From positions 216,409 through 280,408 of the forward strand of contig SCFE01000090.1 of the NCBI GenBank assembly GCA_004352715.1: a stretch of DNA of 64,000 nucleotides, in the 5' to 3' direction. Below the pieces are notes generated by a model. That model made no database searches, was not told the origin of the DNA, and saw only the letters and a list, made by a program, of their open reading frames with translations. Position 1 is the first letter of the stretch, and every line of letters begins with the position of its first letter. Source of the stretch: Hofstenia miamia (taxonomy: Eukaryota > Xenacoelomorpha > Acoela). Shown here in pieces: positions 35,034-47,101 of the stretch. A program made the position numbers and the translations under genes.

Positions 35034-38000
35034 TCATTTAGGGTTTTTTAACTGACTTACTTCTTTAAAAGGTTGAAATTGATAAATTAAAAATTGATAT
35101 GCCTTGCATACTGTTAGGGCTAAATTCAAACCTGAAAATCATTAAGAGAAAATAATAAACGTTTAAAGAAATAATTTTAACAGAGAATCGATTGATAATG
35201 GAAGTGAATTCAAAAGATACTAAAACTTACCAAATATCCAACTTTCTGAAACAAATGGAATTTTCAAAGGAATGCGACTTCTTCCAATGCAATACTGGGC
35301 CTGGCGGGGAGAATTCACGACCCAACCACCCGCAAGTCCAATTAAATGTACTAATTCCCCTTGTGGTGGTTTACTATAACATCCTATTACTATTGGTATC
35401 ATTGGAATAAAGTCACAGCGATACAAATTCTTAGATAACAAACGGCATTCACGTGAAATCTAAAATTTGAAATCGTTACGGATAAAATGTATAGTTCAAA
35501 GAATATCAAATTGTACGTCAAAAGACTTACATGTGCACCTTCAAATTTCATAACTTCATAAGCCTCTTCACGAAGACGGGATCCATTTTTTACAGAATCG
35601 CGAATCTAAAAATACGCAATCAAGTGAATATAAATTTTTTGTAGAATTATTCAAGATTAATGAACAAATTTCATGACAGCCTCAATTTATTTATTACGAT
35701 CACGATCAATTAACCATGGTGATAATGTGAATGTAACTACAATTGATCATATTTTGAGCTTCTGCATAAACTTTGTTATTCGTAGTACATGATCCCAATA
35801 CATAATTAAGCTGCTAAAATAAGGGTTACTGGATAAACGAAAGAGACTGAGAGTAATACCCGTGAAGTTCTCAGTTACATATCTGGAATATCGAAATTTT
35901 AATTTTTTCTTTCTGCAAATGAATGTTTTCAAACCTCATTTGTTAAGACGTTAATCGCTTTACCAGGGATGTCAGTTATTTTTTTCACAATGACATTGCA
36001 GGAATGCGATCACTGTACCGCAGTGGTGAATACACCATTATGTATTATCGAACGGAGCTTAGAAGAAAGACATTAATCTCGGCAGCTTTACAGTATCTAG
36101 CAGAGTGGCAACAGAGTCACCATGTCTGCGGGTCACTTGATCAACTTTTTGCTAAAGGCTTCCGGGTCCACTGGGTCACCGGGTCATATTTATATAAACA
36201 AACTATTGAAATCTATTACACAAGGGGACTCATCTCAATAAAGTCAGGCTTATTATTACGTAAACATTGAATTACACAATTTTCATGTTTGCCTTAAATA
36301 GTTTTCAAAATTTTTTTATGTTGATTTTCTGTAATAGGCCCTGTGAATTCACTTGTTTTATTTCCAACTTTTTCTATTTCAAAAATTTCAAGATCCGGCA
36401 CCGTACTGTACGAAGATTTGAATGAGAATTTTTTTTAGGAGCTGACCCCAGTTTTCTTCTTCAAGTACTCGGTTGCAACTCTGGTATCTAGTGATTTCCG
36501 GTAACCTGTAATTACCACTGTTTGTACTTGTTTTGTATCATTCTTATTTATATAAAATATTATTTACACTTACGGCCATTAAATATTATTATTACTGTTA
36601 TGTTCGCTAACTTAAACAAAGATCTCGCTGCTGAGGCTCTCTTACATCTCTTCAAAACTGCGCTCTTTTTTGAAGAAGAAATTCCTACTCTCTCTGATGC
36701 GTGTGTTCAGTCCTCTCCAACAAATGTTGGATGATTCGTCATTCTCCTGCACTACGTCAATATTCATCTTTTAAGGAAACTTCCCAATCACCAAAACCGT
36801 AGTCAAAATGCAATTATGTCAAATCTATTAAACCTAACACTACTACATTTCTAATTGGCAGTAGTATTCTGAAGTATGCTCGTTCTCAAAATGTTCTTCC
36901 AAATCAGACGACTACAATCCACTCATATCCAGGTCACAACACAAAGAAGCTCAGTGGCAAAATCTCTTCATATCCCAAAACTCACACCAACTGAATCATA
37001 ATCAACGTTGGCCTTATAGATGCTCTTAACTCCAATGACTCTCTGTCTTTCAAATCTAAGTTAAGCAGGCTAATCTCAGAAGTACGTCGTCAATTCACAC
37101 CTCGCGTCATCTACGTTCTCGAAATCACTCTTGTCTGTCACGATTCCAATATTCAAAGAAGCTTCATAATTCAAGAATTCAACCGAGTCATCCACTCTCT
37201 ATCTGTGAACAATTTCTGTGATCCCTGTTTTCCAAAGCTTTTCACATGCTCCTCGTCACATCAATGACAAACTTCTTGCTAGGGATGGAATACATCTTTC
37301 TCGTCAAGGTCTAGCTCACATGATCCACAATCTCCAATCCTACTTCAGACCCCATGAAATCTCCAATCCATTTCATTGTATAGCAAATGTTTCCTATTCA
37401 AAAGCTGTAACTGCTTGTCATGTCCTTCTCCTTACTCCTTCATATCAATCTAAATGAAACAGGTACTTTTAATTTTGTAAATTTTAACATATCTTTCTTT
37501 AAAAAATATAGCTATATACTCTATACATTCAGACATATCACCTCTCAACTCACAACACACCACCACTAAGCACTACTACATAACAACACTTAAATTCAGT
37601 AAGTTCATTTTCTACCAAATCTTTAAGTTTTGCTCTAAAATTTATGAGAAAACAAACGGCAATTTTCTTAAAATCGTATGTTTAATTCTTCTTTTAATAT
37701 ACTACGCATATACAGTTAAATTCAGTGTGTGTATTCCTAATAATCTCGATAAATATTTTTATTTCATAAGATTACTACTCTCAGGAGATATTAAACTTAA
37801 CCCAGGACCAATTTTAGAGAATCGCAAATAGAAATAAAACTAAAAAATTACTGCAATAACTATAAATTTGTATATCTCAATGCTAGAAGCCTAATTTCAA
37901 ACAGAAATGACTTTCTAAGCATAATAACTAAGATAGGACAAAACGCAATATTCTTAATTACCAAAACTTGGTTACAACATGACACTGATCCTAATTTGTT

Positions 38001-41000
38001 TAATCCTGACAGACATTATTATGACATTTTCATAAAAAACCGATTAGGTAAAGGTGGCAGGCTCATGATTTTAGCTCCCAAATATTTAAAACTGGTACAT
38101 ACATTAGAATATGAATTAAAACACGATATATTTGAATCAATCTGGATAGAAATTATATCACTTGAAAATAAATGCAATAAAGAACTGAATAATATCACAT
38201 ACAATAACATTAAGAATTATCATATTGAGTATTTAAAATTTAAGGCAAATGAAATGTCTGAAATAAGTGATCTCTACTATTCTATAAATATATTTGGTGA
38301 CTTTAATATAAATTATTATAATTATTTTGAAAAAAAATCGTTAAAAGAATTTTGCACAACATATGATTTTCATTGTGTAAATACTGACTGTCCTACACAA
38401 CATAACAATTTAATTAATTACTTCCTAAAAAATTCCGACTTAGTTTTTAAATCCTTAATATTTGAATCATTCAGTGACCATGCTCTCTGCACATATATAA
38501 GTAATGTAACTACCAAAGCTAATAATTTTAAAATAATTTATGCAAGAGATTATCTAAATTATTCAGACGAAATAATGGAAACACTTTTGAAAAACATATT
38601 GTTCAACTATATATACACACATTAAAATCTGGATCTTGCATGATTAATTATATCTCAAAAGAATTTTGCAATGCAATTAATAAAGCGGCATCAATTAAGT
38701 ACTGCATAGTAAAATTAAGGGCGCGAAAATTTGCATTATCAAATGCCGATGATAATTATATACGTGAACAAGTAAGCGTTAAAAGAAAATTGTTTGAACT
38801 CGCTAAAACAGAACCGACAACTAATTGGAGTAACTACGAAAAATGAAAGAAGATAATTGAACAATTATGAAAAAAAATCTGCCTTAAAACAGAAAAGGTT
38901 CTCGATAAACTAAGCAATACAAACGAAAAATGGGGATATATTCATAAAATTTTGGGAAAAAGTAAAGGAATTTCAACTGACATTAACGAATTAAGTATTG
39001 ATAACAAAATTACAACGGAAAAAACAAGAATAATAGACCATCTAAATGAAACATTTAAGGAACTTGGCAATTTCAATTTTCCCCAATATAAGAGAAAGAC
39101 CAATATTAATAAATTCCTAGAAAAATCATATTTTTCTTTTAGACTCGTAAATGCAAATGAACTGGAAACCATAATAAAAAATTTAGACACAAATAAATCA
39201 ACTGCATCTTATAATCTTCCAAAGTTTATTATTAAACGTCATTTAACCAATGTATTATTGATAATGAATTCCCTGATATATTTAAGAAATCAGACATAAG
39301 CCCTATATATATAAAAAGGCAATTTTCTAAACGCACAAAATTATAGGCCAAATTGCATTGGCCATTCCTTTAGTAAACTATTTGAAAAATTATTAAATAA
39401 TCAAATAAATGCATATTTGATATCTGAAAATATTCTTTCAAACAAACAATTTGCTTTTCGTAATGGTTATAGCACTCAAGATGCAACTTTATCAATATCA
39501 GAACAAATATAAAAAATTAAAAAATGGCTTTTGGAGTTATGTATCTTCACCATCTGCTCTCAAATATATATCACAAACAATTAATAAATTCTTTTTGTTT
39601 ACTTCATTTTCAATATTGCTCATTTCTCTTTACAAACATAATTTCAAAATATCGCATACTTCTGTCTAAAACTTTCAATTGCTCTACGCAAAAACATGAC
39701 AGCTCATCCGTCTATCGAATTCAATACAGAATATTAGCTCCTTATTAGAGAATTCAAATGCATATGGTATCAATATTATTTAAGTGTAAATCTGGCACAC
39801 CTTCTCTTTCATTTTTAAAACAATATATTAAATTAAATAGACGTTCTCAAAAAATTTTTATGCTTAGATAAACATTCAAATAGTTTTCATCACATGGCAA
39901 CTAAAATTTGGAATAACTCAGACCATGAAATTAAAATGGAAATTAACTACAAAAAATTTAGAAAAAAAGTGCGAACATTCCTGTTTCACAGACAATGCAT
40001 ACTTAATGACAATAATGCACTACACTCCTTCGAAAATTTCGTATGATCCTAGATAATGTACACACACAACACACACACAAACACACACAAATCCCCCACA
40101 AACACACCACACAATTATATTATATATGATATGTTACTATTATTTTGTAAATAGTTTTTAGTTTATAGTCTTGTACCAAAGATTTTTTGCAATAAATTGC
40201 TTTTGACTCTTATGATGACAGGTGCGAGAAAACATCCAACCCCTGCTTATTACAATGAAAAATAAATTTTTTTCATTTCGGTAAATATTTGTGTGCTTTG
40301 ATTTCATTTTTTGAGTTTCATGGCACGTTCAATTCCATAGGTTAATATTAACCCCTACACCTATTGATTATTATATTTAGAGATATGACCATTTTTGTTA
40401 ATTTTTCCAGATTGGGGCGGAGCGGTCACGAGCCTAAATACGTGCTTGCTCATGTAAAAGCAATTTTATGTTAGTACTGGACAATTTCACATAACTACGT
40501 TTTCCATGGTGTAGTACACATTTTAAGCAGGGAGCGAAAATCTTGTTCGCAAGAATGCATATTGTAACTCATTTTTCATTCAACTATTTTTATGGAAATT
40601 TATTGGTATCAAAGCTAACTGTTTCCATCTGCTTTAAATATTTCAATGCCTTTTGAAAACTAATAGTTGCACTGATCGAACGAATTTTGATCCGCTTAAT
40701 TAATGTTTTTCATCTCTGTATCTAATCAAACAAGGCGGTGCTTGACAATTAAGTAAGCGGCATTTATACTGCTAAATAAATCAACGCAAATAAATACGGT
40801 ATATTTTAGCTAATACTTTTTTCATGTCTACACGAATTTGATTGTTTTGAAACAAATGGAAAGATCAGCGAAGTCATGTGAAGCAACACCTGTGAACTAG
40901 GAAGCATGATAACACAAAATTAAAAGTAAGTCGCAAACAGTGTATTCTAGTAACCAATGTTACATCAAGTCAAGAGTAAAAAAATGGGCCGATATGACTA

Positions 41001-43463
41001 TGGCTTCGGGACTACCATGCTGAACAAAAGAAAAATAGCCGTTTCGTTCCTTCATCGAAAAATTCGGCTATAAATTGCCATCTGTTTGGAAAGCGTAGAA
41101 AAATCGTAGCCAATATATGTTGGGGACATGACCGCTGTTAATGCTGATACAGTTGCAAGCTTGGTAAACGAACAATTTCGCAAACTTTTCCCTGAAATCC
41201 CTTTAAATTATTTTTAGTAGATGGCGCACTGTATCCATTTTTGTGTTAAGGCAGGTCGTCAATTTTCTGGCTTGTTTCCTTTAATGCATGTTACCTGTAT
41301 TGTGTGCATTCAATACAACTTGCATTCAAGGATATTAGAAAAAGAGCATCAAAAACGAATGCTGCAGTAGCTACACTGTCATTGATAGTAATAAAGCCAA
41401 ACAGTTACAATGCAACATTGGCCCGTAATAACCAGATGGTGCACCTGGATCTCTTGTGGAGTATTTATTGGCAAAAAATTTGCAGTAATCAAGAGCTTTA
41501 CTGAGAACCTGGAAGAATAAGGTATAATTATAACAGGTGCCAAAGAAGCTTGGAATGTTGCAGGTTTAAAGGTCGAGTTGGCTCAACTTTTACCCTTACA
41601 TCATGCTATTAAGATTCAAAGGAAACTAGAAGGCTGCCTCCTCTTGAATACAAAAGTATTTTGGAGGAATTCGGAATTGTTGTCCGTGGAGCTTCGGCCG
41701 AGTCGAAGCTCTCGAAAACGTTAAAAAAGAATCATGGTCTCAAATTAGTATCCGAGCAACTACGGATGTCGAACATATACTCCCTCGTATAAAAACGAAT
41801 CACATTTCGAAATCCAATATTAAATTATTAATATTTGTTCATGTATTGTAAATTTTTTTATATCTTTTTTAAAACTCTTACATAATACTCAACAGATTCT
41901 TTATTTATAACCCCTAAAACTATTTTAACTATTTTGCATGTATCCAAAACTAGTTCTAAAAATCTGGTTATTACATGATGCTCTTCTTTTGAATTCTATT
42001 CTGAAATAATTCTCTAGTTGCAGCCCATAAAACGTTCAAATATTTCACGAATTCTCAAGGTGAAGTGGTGAGTCTTGCGAAACTTTGATTGAAATATTTC
42101 CAATCAGATATTTTGAGTAGTTTGGGTTTAAAAAACTGATTCTTGTTCTTATTCATATTCATGGAAATACAGAATTACTGTTTCAATGCTTTTTTGGACT
42201 ATATATCATACAAATGCGATGAGTAAATTGACTTTTTTGAACTCTGATATATTTGGATATAGCGATTTTTGCAAAAAGCATGCTTGTATTTTGTAATATT
42301 TATTTCATTATAAAAAAAAAGTATATGAAAGCGCAGACAATATACAAAAGATTTGATTTATGATTGTAAGATTGCAAATATTCATATCAATCATTTCAAA
42401 GGGAATAGACGAGTGTGAGTTTAAGCAAGATGCTTAAAATTAATGAAAAATGGTGCCAACAAATCACTTTGATTATGCCCTAAGCAATAACCAATCGTTC
42501 TTCAATAATAATGGATGGCCAGAGAGGATATCGTCAATTCGGACGTTTATGTTCCCTGCTTTTCTGATATGATACATTGGTTCACAAGGGACAAAGTTGT
42601 CTTGTTCGTTGACAACGCCCGTTCATCCGTGCTCCGCGAAGAGCAGAAATTTTAGAGACGAAAATTCCACAGAAACAAATATGTTACCATTCTAGTTATT
42701 AATCAATCATTATCAAAACAGCTACTCACCCTAATTGATTGAAAGAAGTGGCCTCTGTCGTTAAAAGTAGCTGCCTATTATGTAGTTTATTGAAACAGTA
42801 ATGAAATGTAAATTAATGCGGATAAATGGCTATTTGCTTCTATCCACGGACACTATTAAAATGTACATCAACTTTGCATTTATAGTCTACATAGACTGCA
42901 ACATCGCTGAAAATAGGTCAAGATATCTTGACTTAACCCAAGTTCTTCGAACTTCTAATACGTTCGACCCATTTCAAGCGACAATTTTAATGTCTCTAGA
43001 GGTCTTTGCTTCATAGCCAATATACATAAGCACCATTGAAAAGAATTGCATATAAAATGTATTAGGGAGTAAACATAGATAAATAGTACTATAGTAAATG
43101 CTTTAGAAATTAAAACAAACGTACATGCATAATGTCTTTTAATGACCCAAGCATCACTTATATTGCTTAAAACTTTAACCTAATCCATTTATATATGTTT
43201 GTATATCCCATTATTGCAGGACCCAAACCAAAAAATAAGCGAGAAATGTGACACAACCCAACCCATTCACAGCCCTAAACTGCAATATAAAAATTACCCA
43301 ATCAATTGAAACGATCCAACAGCCTCTCGAAATTCCATGCATAACATTAAGAGTGCGCTTCTGATCTTCTCCAACAATCACATGTGAAGTAAAAGAATTG
43401 ACGTCTTTACTCAACTTACTGTCGCATAAATTCTCCAGTAATTTCTTTACTTCGGTTTGTTCT
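35034..43463 (-). CDS. MCPH1: MCPH1 exons 15-18: C-terminal BRCT pair and stop
   Basis: Exon 15 carries BRCT2 with SHVIVG, RTLNVMHGISRGCW and SIDW. Exon 16 (25 aa) has RLREEAYEV, aligning with the ISEEPFELS stretch of vertebrate MCPH1. Exon 17 carries BRCT3 (GELVHLIGLAGGWVV, SPRQAQYCIG, VSESWIF). Exon 18 completes a split Ala codon and ends at TGA (35034-35036). A minus-strand AATAAA at 34979-34984 lies about 50 bases after the stop. Intron 15 is about 7.7 kb and contains a decayed LINE. Exon 18 is chosen by phase, acceptor and poly(A) position, not by strong similarity, so it is the weakest part. Confidence 0.82.
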
Positions 43464-46400
43464 CTAATGCTTAAAATTAGAAGAAAAATATTGGAACACA
43501 ACACCTACTATCATGTAATACAGTTCAACATTGAATCTGAATGCAACCCAACAGATACATGAATTCAACCACATTTGTTACTATAGCATTAATTTCATTT
43601 TCACGCTAACAAAATTACCAAATGCAACTATTTTGGTCAGTGATTCCATAAACAGAAATTTACTTGAGTAAATACAACTGCATAAATAAAAAATTTTCAT
43701 TTTACAAAATGCATGTTACTAAATTTCTGTATAATTTCGCCGTAAACGAGTACCGTATTTACCGGTGTATAAGCCGCACCCCGAGTTGGGGAGAAGATTT
43801 TTAGGAACAAAAAGTTTTTTGAGCAAACTAAAAATCTACAAGCACTGAATCAATGAAACATTTTTATTTACGTCATTCAGATATTTCTTACAACTTTGAA
43901 GTAAAATTTTAAGTCGGACTCGTGTATTTAATAATTTAATATCTGTAACAAGTACTGACGTATCATCAATAATTACTAAATGTTCATTTTAAAAAAGGAT
44001 ATTACTTTACTTTAATGTATATTACAGCAAGATCCCGTACTTTAGCTTACATTATATGTGCAAATTAGGTATCTTCGCGAGATTTTTTTCAAGTGTTTCC
44101 GTAGATAAGCCGCTTTGGGGGCAATTTTTCGTGGAAAAAGGTGCGGCTTATACGGTATATTGGAACTACAATGCCTATTTTGAACAATATTTCTGATACC
44201 AAAATTTTATTATTTAACGTATTTCAACATGTGTGGCGGAAGAATTTCAATACGAGAAAATGCTTCGTTTACAAATCACAAAAAATTCACGGGTTCAAAA
44301 GTAAAAGGTAATGTTTAAATAGAATTAAATGAGAGAACAAAATAAAAATTACCGCGTGTGCATACTAGTTAAAACAATATTTTCACGAGTGGAGGTAGAG
44401 AATCTCTTGGTATGTGGGAATCTAAACTCGTCAATACTTAAGCGGGACTGGCCAACTAAGGTATCCAAAGTGCTCTGCGAAGAATCCTTAGGAACAAATG
44501 GCTTTGAACGATTAGATTTATAAGTCGCCTTATCCAAGGCTTCAGGTGTCTTATTTTCAACGGGTGAGTTCATCAGTTCGTTTCCCATGGTGCAACGCAA
44601 CTTCTGTTGTTTTCCAAGAAGCTTTTTCTTCTTATTCCCACCAATTGTTAGAGCTCTAGTCTTCGATATCATTGATTTAATAGGTGAAGCAACTATGTCC
44701 AACAATTCAGTCTCCGGGATAGTGTTACAATTTGAGAAACTCTCATGAGCATTCAAAGGTATAGATTCCGGAACAAAAAACTTAGTGTTAGTAGTGTCTT
44801 TTAAATTAACCTGGGAATTATCTTCTTTAGAATTTGGGGGTAACAAATCCAAACAAATTGGTAAAGATGTTGATTGTGATTTAGCGTCTAAATGTAGAGC
44901 TAAATTTTATAACATACTATTGAAAATTGTGCAAGAGTGAGCTCAGACTACTTGAAAATGTAATAATAAAAATGTTGAAATAGATCCTTATAAAGCAATT
45001 AACCAAAAAAATTCTGTTGAATAATACGAGGTTAATGGTTGAGATCTTTGATAAATTGCCAGGAACAATTCTCTCCTATTTTTGCTTAAGAACTTAAGCA
45101 GCTTGGGAATTTTTGAAAATGTTCATGATCCTGGAAGAAATTTTTAAACACTCAAGACCTAATAAAGATATCCAAAATATGAAAGCGCCATAACAGAGGA
45201 GGGCCTCCCCTTTCACTGTCGTTCTTAGACCGCAGCACAGTGCTATCACATTAAGGCGTGCAGTTGCACGAAGTTCCCTTTGCCACGGCTCAATGTGCCC
45301 GAGGGCTATCTACACATCAAGACACATTGATCCCATGGGCTTTAAACCTATGTTTACCTGAACAATAGATGTAGAAAGATATGTTAAATATTTTTAAAAA
45401 TTAGTTAATATTGTCAAGTACTTTAGGTACAGCAAAACAATTCAGTGCAAATTTTCAACAGTACATTCAGGCATGTTCACCAATAGATGTGTTCATGCTT
45501 CACGATTGTCAAATTTCCTAATAAGCTTGGAAGAAAATTTTTATACACGTCGAAAACGGTTTGTTCTTTTAAATGGTCACCAGGTTGTTTAAACCTCGTA
45601 CGCCGCAGCAAAATATCTTCCATAAACAGCGCAAATAGAAACATTATCTCATGATGGACAAAGATGGTATACTTTGCGTGTTATGTAAACAAAATTATAT
45701 CAAGCTGCAAATTATTACAAAAAACAGAACAATAAATAAGTTGACAATATATTTTTAGCAATTATTGCATACTATTCACCTTTAAGAGTAGGTCTTGCAA
45801 GATTTTGCAAGTTCTTAGAGGAAAAACATAGAAACATCCTCTGTCTGCTATTGCTTTCAGGCGCTATTAAAAATGCGACACTATATTTTAATATTTTGCC
45901 AATATTCAAAAAATTACAATAACTAAAGGTTTCTCTACATTAGAGCTGGGCCGCACCACACCGCCGCCGCCGAGAGTTTTGAAACGGTGTGGAAACATTC
46001 AAGAAATAATGATTTTAATAACAAAATTTCAAATTGTTCGTAGTAAAATTTGATTGAAAATATATAACATTGGCTATTTACAATTTTCGATTCAACATTC
46101 ATATTATATAATCTTTAAATGACATTTGGTTATGAGCTATGCTATTGGCTTGCGCTAATCTCAAAGAAATTTTAGTGTTCATTTAACCACATGTGGTAAG
46201 ACAAGATCTTGATTTAGACGCGCTATCGCTTTATAGGATTAGAATTTGAGCTGCATTACAAAATGTCATCTTGCTTTGATAATTAATGCACGTGCGTATC
46301 CCGTCGACAATCATGGCCTAGGCGCAAATGATGTTAAGTTCCAAAACGTGGAGTCCGGACCCTTTATTAGCTCTCCCATAGCTCTCGCTGAATTTCAAAA

Positions 46401-47064
46401 AATTGCTCACTCGCATGACACTTCTGAGAGATATTTCTACAATTATGCAAAGTTGAATAGGAATTCGAAAAAAATTAGGCCTAACTTCACACACAAACGG
46501 ACACATACACACAATGAACTCACCTTTATTAATATAGATTTTTATGACCTACATGTATTTCTATTACTTCGGGTCGTTATATGTAGCCCGTAGCCACAAG
46601 CTATGGAATGAAAATTTTTACGAAAATTTTGAAGCAGCCAGTCACGCCACGCCGATGAATTTTAGAGCCCACGCCGCCGCCGATATAAATTTTAACGGCG
46701 TCCAGCTCTACTGTACATGTGCTGGACTGGGTTGTTTTCTTAATTCTTAGACTGTTACGTTGACAATTTTTTGGACAAAGCAGTGTTTAACCAAGTTTTT
46801 TAGTTTCTGATAAAATTTCTGCAATTCTACTTTCTTCTCAATTTGTGGTTATTTGTTCCCCTTTTAGACTTCATAAATCGAAGTATGCTTTTTTGTACAT
46901 TGCATGAAATACAACGCTCATAGATAAAGTAACAAATTTAGTCATGGCCGCGGCAAAAACCTTGTCAAATTGGCGATTTATTTTTACATTCAGACACAGC
47001 AACACATTTCTAGCGTATTTCCCGCTAATTTCACAAGCTATTTTTGTTTAATTTTTTCTTTTAG

Positions 47065-47101
<37 letters not shown>

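Larger units (their letters stand above)
36500..40210 (+). mobile_element. CR1/L2-like LINE, decayed, in MCPH1 intron 15
   Basis: Lies antisense to MCPH1. Order: ORF1 with SGNH-hydrolase segment (36830-37360), a 2A-like segment (37772-37810), endonuclease (37830-38625), EN-RT linker and partial RT (38640-39510), RT thumb and C-terminus (39520-40020), then a CA-rich 3' UTR ending GCAATAAATTGCTTTTGACT. The RT palm is missing, so the copy is dead. The exact 5' end is not resolved. Confidence 0.8.
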
